Below are positions 45,717 through 53,675 of a DNA stretch of 64,000 nucleotides, piece after piece; positions within the stretch are counted from its first letter, which is position 1; the number at the start of each line of letters is the position of its first letter. The notes under the pieces are model-generated. The model saw only the letters and a list, made by a program, of their open reading frames with translations. It did no database searches and had not been told where the DNA came from. The DNA is taken from assembly GCA_015654475.1 (NCBI GenBank), contig JAATGV010000023.1, forward strand, positions 33,800 through 97,799. The letters run 5' to 3'. Source of the stretch: Actinomycetales bacterium (GTDB lineage Bacteria; Actinomycetota; Actinomycetes; Actinomycetales; Microbacteriaceae). The translations under genes and the position numbers were made by a program.

Positions 45717-46592
45717 ATGTCCACACTCACATCCTCTCGCACATCCCTTCGACGCCCGCACCGTGAGGCGCCATCGATCTTGGCCACCATGGTGCTGCTG
45801 ATCGGGGCGCTGTACTGCCTGTTTCCGATTCTGTGGGTGCTTATCGCATCGAGCAAGAGTTCAGACGAACTGTTCTCCTCCTTCACCTTGCAGCCGAGCG
45901 TGCACTTGTGGGACAACATCGTCGCGCTTTCCAGTTACCGCGACGGTCTCTTCTGGCGTTGGATGGGCAACACGTTCATCTATGCCGGAGTCGGGGCGCT
46001 CGTCTCGACCTGGGTGTCATCGATCGCCGGGTATGGCCTTGCCAAGTTCAACTTCCGTGGCAAGACCGCCATATTCAACGTCATCTTGATGGGCGTGCTC
46101 GTTCCCGGCGTCATCCTCGCAATTCCGCAATACCTGTTGCTCGCCAAAGTTGGCCTCACGAATACCATGTGGGCTGTACTGCTGCCGCAATTCATTTCGC
46201 CATACAACATCTATCTCGCCCGCATTTATGCTGCAGGATCGGTACCTACGGACATCATTGAGGCCGCGCGTATCGATGGGCTGAGAGAGTTCAGCATTTT
46301 CCACCGGGTTGCCGTACCCATGATGGTCCCAGGTATGGTCACGATCTTCTTATTTCAGTTCGTCGCAATCTGGAACAACTTCATGTTGCCGTACATCATG
46401 CTCGGCAGCGACAAGTTGTTCCCGCTCACCGTTGGCCTGACGAGCCTGCTCAACCAGGGTGCCCAGGCCCCAGCGCTATACACCTTGGTGATCACCGGAG
46501 CGATGCTCTCGATCCTCCCCCTCGCAGCCCTGTTCCTACTGTTGCAGCGCTACTGGAGAGTCGATCTGGCCTCGGGGGCGGTCAAGGCGTGA
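45717..46592 (+). CDS. Carbohydrate ABC importer permease 2 (MalG type), system 2
   Basis: A 291-residue partner permease with the coupling loop EAARIDGLREFSIFHRVAVP and six predicted helices. AGGAGG lies before the ATG at 45717. An open frame reaches much further upstream (45051), but that part overlaps permease 1 and is not protein-like. Confidence 0.86.
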   Translation: MSTLTSSRTSLRRPHREAPSILATMVLLIGALYCLFPILWVLIASSKSSDELFSSFTLQPSVHLWDNIVALSSYRDGLFWRWMGNTFIYAGVGALVSTWVSSIAGYGLAKFNFRGKTAIFNVILMGVLVPGVILAIPQYLLLAKVGLTNTMWAVLLPQFISPYNIYLARIYAAGSVPTDIIEAARIDGLREFSIFHRVAVPMMVPGMVTIFLFQFVAIWNNFMLPYIMLGSDKLFPLTVGLTSLLNQGAQAPALYTLVITGAMLSILPLAALFLLLQRYWRVDLASGAVKA

Positions 46593-46673
46593 TCAAGGCA
46601 TAGTCAGTCAGGAGGGCCATAATCAGGGCATACTCGACGCAGGCGAAGACAATCCGAGTGACACCGCGGGAGG

Positions 46674-46679
46674 TAGGCT
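46674..46679 (+). promoter_or_regulatory. Candidate leaderless -10 element for the second lacI gene
   Basis: TAGGCT is followed by CACATC (6 nt) and the ATG at 46686. A GGAGG also lies 12 nt before the ATG, rather far for a ribosome binding site. The regulator may therefore have its own promoter apart from the importer operon. Confidence 0.45.
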
Positions 46680-46685
46680 CACATC

Positions 46686-47708
46686 ATGGTTGACAAGCAG
46701 ACGACAAACCGTCGGCCTACCATCAACGATGTGGCGACAGCGGCCGGGGTGTCGCGGGGAACGGTGTCGAGAGTGCTCAACGGCGGGCACTGGGTCAGCC
46801 CGGATGCGACCCAGGCCGTCGAGGCTGCGATTCGCAAGACCGGCTTTCGGGCGAACCCCCACGCCAGGAGTCTCGCCACGTCACGCACCGGGTCAGTCGC
46901 CTTTCTCCTCAACGAAACCACCGACCGCCTGTTCAGCGACCCAAATTTTTCGGTGCTTCTGACCGCAGCGTCCCAAGCGGTGGCCAAGCAGGATCTCGCA
47001 CTCGTCCTCATCCTTGCCGGCACCACCGAAGAGAGGCGACGAGCCCGAGACTTCCTGCTCGGCGGCCACGTCGATGGTGTTCTCGTCGTATCGTGGCATC
47101 GCAACTCAGACCGCTCCCTGCTCACCGCTCTCACAGCGGCACACATCCCTGTCATCGCCTGCGGCATTCCGCTCGAGATGGAGAACAAGATCGGATGGGT
47201 CGCCGCGGACGACTACGAGGGCGCACGCGAGATGACGCGATACTTGGTCGGGCGCGGGCATACGCGTCTCGCAACTATTACCGGCCCGGAGGATCAGCCA
47301 GGGGGCATCCAGCGGCTCACGGCCTTCCGCGACGAACTCGGCGACGACTTCGACACTGACCTCGTCGCAAACGGCGACTACTCGCTCGATAGCGGCACCC
47401 GCGCCATGGCACAACTGCTCGACGGAGGCCGCCCCTTCGACGCCGTGTTCGCAGCCAACGACATGATGGCGGCTGGCGCGATCTCCGAGGCACAGGCTCG
47501 TGGGCTGCGCGTTCCGGAAGACATTGCGATTGCCGGATTCGACGACAGCCCTATCGCGCAGACCTGTTCGCCGAGCATCACCACCATGCATCAGCCGTTC
47601 GACCACATCACGACCGAAATGGTGCGGCTGCTCGTTGGTGCCATTGAGGGCGGCCGTCGTTCCACGGTACTTATTCAGACGGACCTGATCCAGCGCGAAT
47701 CGGCCTAG
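46686..47708 (+). CDS. LacI-family transcriptional regulator, system 2
   Basis: A 340-residue repressor with the helix-turn-helix TINDVATAAGVSRGTVSRVL (about residues 10-29) followed by a sensor domain with GFDDSPIAQTCSPSITTMHQP near the end. It lies at the 3' end of the importer and probably controls it and the divergent GH42 gene. An insert-free, full-length frame. Family b palindrome copy 2 follows 62 bp after its stop codon. Confidence 0.88.
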   Translation: MVDKQTTNRRPTINDVATAAGVSRGTVSRVLNGGHWVSPDATQAVEAAIRKTGFRANPHARSLATSRTGSVAFLLNETTDRLFSDPNFSVLLTAASQAVAKQDLALVLILAGTTEERRRARDFLLGGHVDGVLVVSWHRNSDRSLLTALTAAHIPVIACGIPLEMENKIGWVAADDYEGAREMTRYLVGRGHTRLATITGPEDQPGGIQRLTAFRDELGDDFDTDLVANGDYSLDSGTRAMAQLLDGGRPFDAVFAANDMMAAGAISEAQARGLRVPEDIAIAGFDDSPIAQTCSPSITTMHQPFDHITTEMVRLLVGAIEGGRRSTVLIQTDLIQRESA

Positions 47709-47770
47709 CGGAGTCTGGATCTGACCGGGATCTGATCTTGACCCGCAGCCGCACCCATACCCACGAACCC

Positions 47771-47911
47771 TGAACCGAGCAAGACCCGACACCAAAGTTC
47801 GGCCAACGCCGCTGAACCGAGCAGAACCCGACAAAAGCGGGCTCGTTTTGTCGGGTTCTGCTCCGTCGAGGGCAGGTGCGTCGGGGCAGGTGTCGGGTTT
47901 TGCTCGGTTCA
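47771..47911. repeat. Four-armed palindromic element, family b, copy 2
   Basis: Arms at 47771-47791 and 47813-47833 (forward) and 47849-47864 and 47891-47911 (inverted), with the same core as copy 1. The third arm is degenerate at its end. Spacing is 42 nt and the central loop 15 nt, as in copy 1. It lies after the second lacI gene and before the FMN riboswitch. Confidence 0.85.
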
Positions 47912-47949
47912 CACTCGACGACCGCGGGCCCCGGGAATAGCACTAGTGC

Positions 47950-47955
47950 CATAAT
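47950..47955 (+). promoter_or_regulatory. Extended -10 promoter of the riboflavin operon
   Basis: TGC-CATAAT is an extended -10 motif 16 nt before the riboswitch. No good -35 is visible. Confidence 0.4.
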
Positions 47956-47970
47956 GGTTGAAGTTAGCAA

Positions 47971-48102
47971 CGTGCTCACGGGGTCGGTGTAATTCCGAAC
48001 CGGCGGTAAAAGTCCGCGACCCGCTTGTGTCCATTGGATGAAGGCGGTTGAGCCGGTGAAATTCCGGTGCCGACGGTGAAAGTCCGGATGGGAGTAAGCA
48101 CG
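47971..48102 (+). ncRNA. FMN riboswitch (RFN element)
   Basis: The conserved RFN blocks are present in order: GGGTCGGTGTAATTCCGAAC, CGGCGGTAAAAGTCCGCGAC, a variable arm, GAGCCGGTGAAATTCCGGTG, and CCGACGGTGAAAGTCCGGATG with GGAGTAAGCACG closing the P1 stem (GTGCTC at the start). It binds FMN and turns off the downstream riboflavin genes. The 80 nt between its end and ribD would hold the expression platform. A pyrimidine-rich CCTCCTCCCC (about 48139-48147) may pair with a ribosome binding site. Confidence 0.92.
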
Positions 48103-48185
48103 CGACGCAGGCGGTTCTTTCGTGTGCGTTGCAGCAGCCTCCTCCCCGTGGACATTCCGGATGAGTGAAGGCGGCAAAGACAACG

Positions 48186-49262
48186 ATGGCGATCCAACAT
48201 GTGAACCAGTCAGACCACAGTTTTGATGTGGCCATGGCCCGGGCACTCGAGATCTCGGCCGACGGCCCAACCTATGGTGTGAACCCACAAGTCGGTTGCG
48301 TCATTCTGCACCCGGTCACCGGGCAGATTCTGGCCGAGGGCGCACATCACGGTGTGGGAACCCCACACGCCGAGATCGCGGCACTCACCGCGCTCGCAGA
48401 TCCTGAACTCGCCAAAGGCGCCATCGCCGTGGTCACCCTTGAACCATGCAATCATCAAGGCCATACCGGCCCCTGTTCACAAGCACTCATCAAGGCCGGA
48501 ATCGCAACCGTCGTCTATGGCGTCAAGGATCCTAGCGCCGAGGCATCCGGGGGCGCCGAGGCGCTCGACGCCGCGGGAGTCCGAGTCATCGAGGGCGTCC
48601 TTGCCGATGCGGTCGAACGCCACCTCAGGGTCTGGCTGACGGCGGTGCGACTGCAACGCCCATTCATCACCCTCAAGTGGGCCTCCACACTCGATGGACG
48701 CACCGCAGCACAAGACGGATCGAGCCAGTGGATCAGCAATCGCGAGTCGCGGGCTCATTCACACTTGTTGCGCTCCCAGGCCGATGCGATTCTCGTTGGC
48801 ACAGGCACCGTCATCGATGACGACCCGGCCCTGACGGCACGCCACCCAGACGGCACCCTCTACGACCATCAGCCGATCCCGATCGTGCTTGGCCGACGCG
48901 ATCTTCCTCCCGCAGCGAAGATATTCCAGTCGCCCATCACGCCCATTCGCTACCAGCAGCACAGCCCGAGCGAAGCCCTTTCGGAGATGTTTGCGCACGG
49001 CATCCGGCACGTGATCGTCGAGGGCGGACCGACCACCGCAAGCGCATTCATCGGCGACCACCTTGTCGACGAATTCACCCTCTACCTTGCTCCCAAACTA
49101 CTGGGGGGCTGGCGCCTCGGCATCACCCAAATCGGGGTCAACAACATCGCCGGCGCGCACGAGCTCACCATCGATGTGCTTGAACGCATCGGTGACGACA
49201 TCTTCATCCAGGCCACACCTAAAAAGGGGCCACGTCCGGAATACATTGTTGAGGCGATCTAA
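48186..49262 (+). CDS. ribD: Bifunctional diaminohydroxyphosphoribosylaminopyrimidine deaminase / reductase
   Basis: A 358-residue two-domain enzyme. The deaminase domain has the zinc motifs HAEIAAL and PCNHQGHTGPC. The reductase domain has LKWASTLDGRTA, SQADAILVGTGTVIDDDP and IVEGGPTTASAFI. It catalyses two successive steps of riboflavin synthesis. The ATG at 48186 is chosen, with GTG at 48165 as an alternative. It abuts ribE with no gap. Confidence 0.9.
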   Translation: MAIQHVNQSDHSFDVAMARALEISADGPTYGVNPQVGCVILHPVTGQILAEGAHHGVGTPHAEIAALTALADPELAKGAIAVVTLEPCNHQGHTGPCSQALIKAGIATVVYGVKDPSAEASGGAEALDAAGVRVIEGVLADAVERHLRVWLTAVRLQRPFITLKWASTLDGRTAAQDGSSQWISNRESRAHSHLLRSQADAILVGTGTVIDDDPALTARHPDGTLYDHQPIPIVLGRRDLPPAAKIFQSPITPIRYQQHSPSEALSEMFAHGIRHVIVEGGPTTASAFIGDHLVDEFTLYLAPKLLGGWRLGITQIGVNNIAGAHELTIDVLERIGDDIFIQATPKKGPRPEYIVEAI

Positions 49263-49907
49263 TTGTTTACAGGAATAATCGAGGATCTCGGCACGGTCGC
49301 ATCCATCTCGCTCGCTGGCGATTCTGGCGAACTGACGGTGCGAACATCAGCATCCGATGGGGTGGTCGCTGGCGATTCGATTTCGATCAATGGAGTCTGC
49401 CTGACCGCAACCGGTTCGGCGGATGACGCGGGCGAGCTCACTTTCGACGTCATGGGCGAGACGCTGCAGCGTTCGACCATCGGCGGCTTGTCGCGCGGCG
49501 ATCGGGTCAACATAGAGCGAGCATTGCGCGCAGACGGCCGGTTCGGCGGGCATATCGTGCAGGGGCATGTGGATGCGGTCGGGCGCCTGCTCTCCCGCAC
49601 AGCGCATGAGAACTGGCAGGTACTCAGATTCGAGGTGCCAAGCACCATTTCGCCGTTGATCGCCGAGAAAGGTTCAATCGCAATCGAGGGCGTCTCGCTC
49701 ACAGTCAGCGCCGTCTCAGCTGCGGACGTGGACCCCGCGTGGATCGAGGTGTCCCTGATTCCCGAGACCCTTGAACGCACCGTGCTCGGCACATTGCCGG
49801 AGCATGCCGAAGCAAACTTCGAAACCGACATCCTGGCGAGGCACGTTGCCCGTCTTGCACATTTTTCATTGAGCGCTACTTCCGCAGTAGTAGCCGGAGG
49901 AGAGTAA
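49263..49907 (+). CDS. ribE: Riboflavin synthase alpha chain
   Basis: A 214-residue protein of two lumazine-binding domains. The invariant start MFTGIIEDLGTV is coded by a TTG at 49263, directly after the ribD stop codon. SINGVCLTAT and GGHIVQGHVDAVG in the first domain, and SIAIEGVSLTV in the second, are signatures. It disproportionates two lumazines to riboflavin. The TTG start with no space suggests coupling to ribD. Confidence 0.92.
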   Translation: MFTGIIEDLGTVASISLAGDSGELTVRTSASDGVVAGDSISINGVCLTATGSADDAGELTFDVMGETLQRSTIGGLSRGDRVNIERALRADGRFGGHIVQGHVDAVGRLLSRTAHENWQVLRFEVPSTISPLIAEKGSIAIEGVSLTVSAVSAADVDPAWIEVSLIPETLERTVLGTLPEHAEANFETDILARHVARLAHFSLSATSAVVAGGE

Positions 49908-49909
49908 TT

Positions 49910-51166
49910 ATGGCGTTCGCAACCCAAACCGAGGCACTAGACGCAGTGCGCGCAGGCAAGCCTGTGCTCGTGATCGATGACGAGAGCCGCGAAAACGAGG
50001 GCGATGCGATCCTCTCGGCCCAGCTGGCAACACCAGAGTGGGTTGGCTGGATGGTGCGTTACACCAGCGGGTATATTTGCGCCCCCATGCCCGACGAGAT
50101 TGCGAACCGGCTGGGACTACCGCTTATGGTCGTCGATACCGAAGACCCTCACGGCACCGCATACACGCTCTCCGTCGATGCGGCCGACCGGGCGTCAACC
50201 GGCATATCGGCCACCGATCGCGCTCACACGCTCAATGTGCTTGCAAACCCTGCATCGACGTCAGCGAGCCTGATGCGGCCAGGGCATGTGCTGCCGCTGC
50301 GCGCGCTGCCAGGCGGCATCGCGACACGACGCGGACATACCGAGGCCGGTGTCGAATTGATGCGGCTGGCCGGGCTTTCGCCGGTCGCCGGAATTTCCGA
50401 GCTCGTGGATGACCACGGCGAGATGCTGCGTACCCCCGAGATTCTCGCATTCGGCGCCGAGCAGGGCGTCCTTGTCATCACGGTTCAGCAGATTTCCGAA
50501 TGGGTGGCCGCCGCGACTCCTGCAAGCAACCCGATCGCAGCAGCCCCGCGCGTGCACCGAGAGGTCACGGCAAAGCTCCCGACCGAGTACGGCGACTTCG
50601 AAATCCATGGCTATCGTGACCTGCACGACAACCGCCTTCATCTTGCCCTCGTGTCGGCAACACAGCCGACCGGCGCCCCGCTGGTGCGCATCCACTCGGA
50701 ATGCGCCACCGGCGACATCTTTGGCTCGCAGAGATGTGAGTGCGGGCCCCAGTTGCATGCCGCCATGCACGAGGTAGCGGAACACGGCGGCGCAGTTATC
50801 TATGTGCGCGGCCATGAAGGACGCGGCATCGGACTGTTGCAGAAGCTGAAGGCATACCGAATCCAGGAGGACGGTTTTGACACAGTGGATGCCAACCGCG
50901 CGCTGGGATTCGCCGACGATCTGCGTGACTACGGCTCGGCTGCCGACGTCGTTCGAGACCTCGGCTACACATCCATTCGCCTTCTCACCAACAACCCTGA
51001 CAAGGTCAAGCAACTCGAAGAGTACGGCATCCACGTTGAAGAACGCGTGCCGCTCATCGTCGGCGAGAGCGCGAACAATGCGGCATACCTCGACACCAAA
51101 CGCGAGAGGATGGGACACCTGCTTCCTCCATCTCACCTCGCAGCAACCGTAGGAGAAACACTATGA
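49910..51166 (+). CDS. ribBA: Bifunctional 3,4-dihydroxy-2-butanone-4-phosphate synthase / GTP cyclohydrolase II
   Basis: A 418-residue fusion. The first part has [12 protein letters not shown] and [17 protein letters not shown]. The second part has the zinc cysteines in [18 protein letters not shown] and the GHEGRGIGL motif. It makes both precursors of the pathway. AGGAGAG precedes the ATG. It overlaps ribH by ATGA. Confidence 0.94.
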   Translation: MAFATQTEALDAVRAGKPVLVIDDESRENEGDAILSAQLATPEWVGWMVRYTSGYICAPMPDEIANRLGLPLMVVDTEDPHGTAYTLSVDAADRASTGISATDRAHTLNVLANPASTSASLMRPGHVLPLRALPGGIATRRGHTEAGVELMRLAGLSPVAGISELVDDHGEMLRTPEILAFGAEQGVLVITVQQISEWVAAATPASNPIAAAPRVHREVTAKLPTEYGDFEIHGYRDLHDNRLHLALVSATQPTGAPLVRIHSECATGDIFGSQRCECGPQLHAAMHEVAEHGGAVIYVRGHEGRGIGLLQKLKAYRIQEDGFDTVDANRALGFADDLRDYGSAADVVRDLGYTSIRLLTNNPDKVKQLEEYGIHVEERVPLIVGESANNAAYLDTKRERMGHLLPPSHLAATVGETL

Positions 51167-51636
51167 GCGGATCAGGCGCACCCACAATCAAGACCGATGG
51201 CACAGGGCTCAAAATCACGATCGTGGCATCCAGTTGGCACACGCAGATCATGGACGGTCTGATTCAGGGTGCGGAGACCGCCTTGCTCGAGTCGGGTGCA
51301 GAGTTCCAACTCGTGCGCGTACCGGGAAGTTTCGAGCTGCCGGTTGTTGCGAAGACGGCCCTGGATGCCGGCCAAGACGCGGTCGTCGCGCTCGGCGTGG
51401 TCATTCGCGGCGGCACCCCGCACTTCGACTACGTGTGCCAGGCGGCGACATCTGGACTCACCGAGGTGGCGATCGCCACAGGCAAGCCGGTCGGATTCGG
51501 CGTGCTCACCGTCGACAACGAGGCTCAGGCTCTCGACCGCGCGGGACTTGAGGGTTCGCACGAAGACAAGGGCCGAGAGGCCGCCGAGGCCGCAATCGCC
51601 ACGGCCCGCGTCATCACGGCTCTGAGCGCGGGATAG
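51163..51636 (+). CDS. ribH: 6,7-dimethyl-8-ribityllumazine synthase
   Basis: A 157-residue lumazine synthase. Signatures are [30 protein letters not shown] and the following ATSGL, with [11 protein letters not shown]. It condenses the pyrimidine and butanone phosphate for riboflavin synthase. It is the last gene of the riboflavin operon. Confidence 0.93.
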   Translation: MSGSGAPTIKTDGTGLKITIVASSWHTQIMDGLIQGAETALLESGAEFQLVRVPGSFELPVVAKTALDAGQDAVVALGVVIRGGTPHFDYVCQAATSGLTEVAIATGKPVGFGVLTVDNEAQALDRAGLEGSHEDKGREAAEAAIATARVITALSAG

Positions 51637-51651
51637 GCGTTCCCGAGCTAT

Positions 51652-51677
51652 CCTGCCCCGTATGACGCGACGGCAGG
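51652..51677 (+). terminator. Probable terminator of the riboflavin operon
   Basis: CCTGCC (51652-51657) pairs with GGCAGG (51672-51677), followed by TTT. It lies 16 nt after the ribH stop codon. The stem is short. Confidence 0.45.
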
Positions 51678-51701
51678 TTTGCGAAACTTCGACATGTGAC
51701 A

Positions 51702-51730
51702 TTGTCCCAATCATTACGGGCGTGTAACAT
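51702..51730 (+). promoter_or_regulatory. Promoter of the MHS transporter gene
   Basis: TTGTCC (51702-51707) and TAACAT (51725-51730) have a 17-nt spacer. Transcription would begin near 51737 and leave a leader of about 170 nt. Confidence 0.55.
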
Positions 51731-51736
51731 GGATCG

Positions 51737-51822
51737 GTCGCCACAAGCGACTTTTTATTGCGCTTCCCCCGACGATTCTGCACGTCGTTGGTTGGGCAAT
51801 GCCCTTTCCGCATACATATGCG
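51737..51822 (+). promoter_or_regulatory. Hairpin-rich 5' leader of the MHS transporter
   Basis: Several adjacent potential stems lie in the leader: GTCGC/GCGAC (51737-51751) followed at once by TTTTTATT, which resembles an intrinsic terminator; CGACG/CGTCG (51770-51787); GGGC/GCCC (51794-51804); and CGCATA/TATGCG (51809-51822). No known riboswitch family is recognised. Individually the stems are short, so this could be chance. Confidence 0.35.
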
Positions 51823-51906
51823 CTGCCGCAACTCCCGGCCGCTTTGCGGGTGCGCACATTCAGCGCTGCACACGTTTACGAGTAATTCAAAAGAAGTGAG
51901 CAATTC

Positions 51907-53406
51907 ATGAGCGCAACCTCTGTTGCCGCAAACCCGGGCGCCTCGCCCACCCCAGCTAAGCCAGCAAACCCCACCTCGCGCGTCGTCACCGCCAGCCTCG
52001 TGGGCACAACCATCGAGTTCTACGATTTTTACGTCTACGCGACTGCCGCAGTACTCGTGTTCCCGCAGCTATTCTTCCCCGCTGGCAACGACACCACGGC
52101 GCTTCTTCTCTCCTTCGCCACGTTCGGTGCCGCAATGGTTGCTCGGCCATTCGGTGCAGTAGTCTTCGGCCACTTCGGAGACAAGCACGGCCGCAAGGCG
52201 ACCCTCGTCGCGTCACTTCTTACCATGGGAATTGCGACCTTCCTGATCGGGTTCTTGCCCACATTCGACACGGTTGGCGTCCTTGCGCCTGTCCTGCTTC
52301 TCATTCTGCGACTCACACAAGGCTTCGCGCTCGGCGGCGAATGGTCTGGCGCGGCGCTTGTGGCAACAGAGAACGCTCCTAAGGGCAAGCGCGCCTGGTT
52401 CGGCACCTTCCCCCAGGTAGGGGCCCCCATCGGGTTCATCATTGCCAATGGCCTGTTCCTCATCATCAACTGGGCGCTTCCCCACCCGGACAGCGCTCTG
52501 CTCCAGTCGCAAGCTTTCCTCGACTGGGGATGGCGCATCCCCTTCATCTTCTCCGCCGTGATGGTCATCATCGGGCTCTGGGTGCGTTTGAAGCTGGTGG
52601 AGTCAGAAGCGTTCACAAAGACCGTCGAGACCGGCAAGGTCAAGAAGCTCCCCATCGTCGAGGCCTTCCGCTCGTATTGGAAAGAACTCATACTCGGCAC
52701 GTTCGCCATGCTCGCGACCTACGTGCTGTTTTACCTGATGACCGCATTCACGCTGACGTATGGCACTCGCACCAACAGTGTCGAGGCAGCGACAGCCACG
52801 GCGCAGGCCACAGCGGACAAGGCGGGCCTTCCGTTCGATCCGGCTGCATTCGCTGCGAGTTTTGCTCCTGGTCTCGGATTCACCTACACCAACTTTGTGC
52901 TGATGATGATCATCGGGGTGTTGTTCTTCGGTCTCTTCACATTGATCTCCGGCCCTATCGCCGACCTGATCGGGCGCCGCAAGTTGCTGCTGTGGATTAC
53001 CGGGCTCATCATCGTGTTCGGATTCTCATTCCCCCTGTTCCTCGACAATCAGGCTGATCCCAAGTTCACGGGAGCACTCGTGATGGCCTTCCTCGTTCTC
53101 GGATTCACGCTGATGGGGCTCACGTTTGGGCCGATGGGGGCCCTGCTCCCCGAATTATTCCCAACGAGCGTGCGGTACACCGGCTCGGCTATCGCCTACA
53201 ACGTGTCGTCGATTCTCGGCGCTGCGGTTGCCCCTCTCATCGCGGTCTGGTTGTGGACGGTCGGCCATGGATCAACGGTGTGGGTCGGCGTGTATCTTGC
53301 AGCTATGGGCGTGCTGACATTCGTGTCGTTGCTCATCGTCCGTGAGACCAAAGACGTGGATTTCGAGAAGTCGGATGAGCTTGTCGTGGAGGTCCTGCAG
53401 CCCTAG
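51907..53406 (+). CDS. MHS-family major facilitator (metabolite/proton symporter)
   Basis: A 499-residue transporter with 12 predicted helices. The N-terminal VGTTIEFYDFYVYATAAVLVF is the mark of the MHS family (ProP, KgtP, ShiA). HFGDKHGRKATL is the loop 2-3 motif, and PQVGAPIGF and SGPIADLIGRRKLL occur further on. An Ala/Pro-rich N-terminal tail precedes helix 1. Substrates in this family are organic acids or osmolytes. The actual one is unknown. A strong terminator follows. Confidence 0.85.
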   Translation: MSATSVAANPGASPTPAKPANPTSRVVTASLVGTTIEFYDFYVYATAAVLVFPQLFFPAGNDTTALLLSFATFGAAMVARPFGAVVFGHFGDKHGRKATLVASLLTMGIATFLIGFLPTFDTVGVLAPVLLLILRLTQGFALGGEWSGAALVATENAPKGKRAWFGTFPQVGAPIGFIIANGLFLIINWALPHPDSALLQSQAFLDWGWRIPFIFSAVMVIIGLWVRLKLVESEAFTKTVETGKVKKLPIVEAFRSYWKELILGTFAMLATYVLFYLMTAFTLTYGTRTNSVEAATATAQATADKAGLPFDPAAFAASFAPGLGFTYTNFVLMMIIGVLFFGLFTLISGPIADLIGRRKLLLWITGLIIVFGFSFPLFLDNQADPKFTGALVMAFLVLGFTLMGLTFGPMGALLPELFPTSVRYTGSAIAYNVSSILGAAVAPLIAVWLWTVGHGSTVWVGVYLAAMGVLTFVSLLIVRETKDVDFEKSDELVVEVLQP

Positions 53407-53435
53407 CTCGGACTGCCTCTACGTTTCATCCCTCG

Positions 53436-53479
53436 GTCTCACCCTGGCTCGCGAATGCGGCCGGGGTGAGACTTTTTTT
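53436..53479 (+). terminator. Intrinsic terminator of the MHS transporter
   Basis: GTCTCACCC (53436-53444) pairs with GGGTGAGAC (53464-53472), followed by seven T. It is the most canonical rho-independent terminator in the window. Confidence 0.9.
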
Positions 53480-53606
53480 GATCGCGCGAGGTGTGTGACG
53501 GCTTCGCGTCGGTCGTATGGCGGGCGCTTCGGAGCCGCAGCCACTGCCTTCGGCCGATCCCCATTCAGGCGAGTCACTCAAGACACACAGGAAACACTAT
53601 TAACAA

Positions 53607-53636
53607 TTGCCTCATGTGTCACATCCTGAGTAGCAT
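53607..53636 (+). promoter_or_regulatory. Promoter of the CHAP-domain protein gene
   Basis: TTGCCT (53607-53612) and TAGCAT (53631-53636) have an 18-nt spacer, about 40 nt before the GTG start. Confidence 0.45.
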
Positions 53637-53675
53637 GGGTTCACCGCCTAGCTGAGACGTTAAGGAGTTGTTGCC

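Noticed and set aside
40923..47911. Integron-type attC sites around a cassette
   Set aside because: The four-arm layout is similar, but the RYYYAAC/GTTRRRY ends and an integrase are missing and the cassette has several genes.
47106..47912. Long minus-strand frame over the second lacI gene and the repeat
   Set aside because: It is antisense to a clear LacI gene, and part of it merely translates the palindromic repeat.
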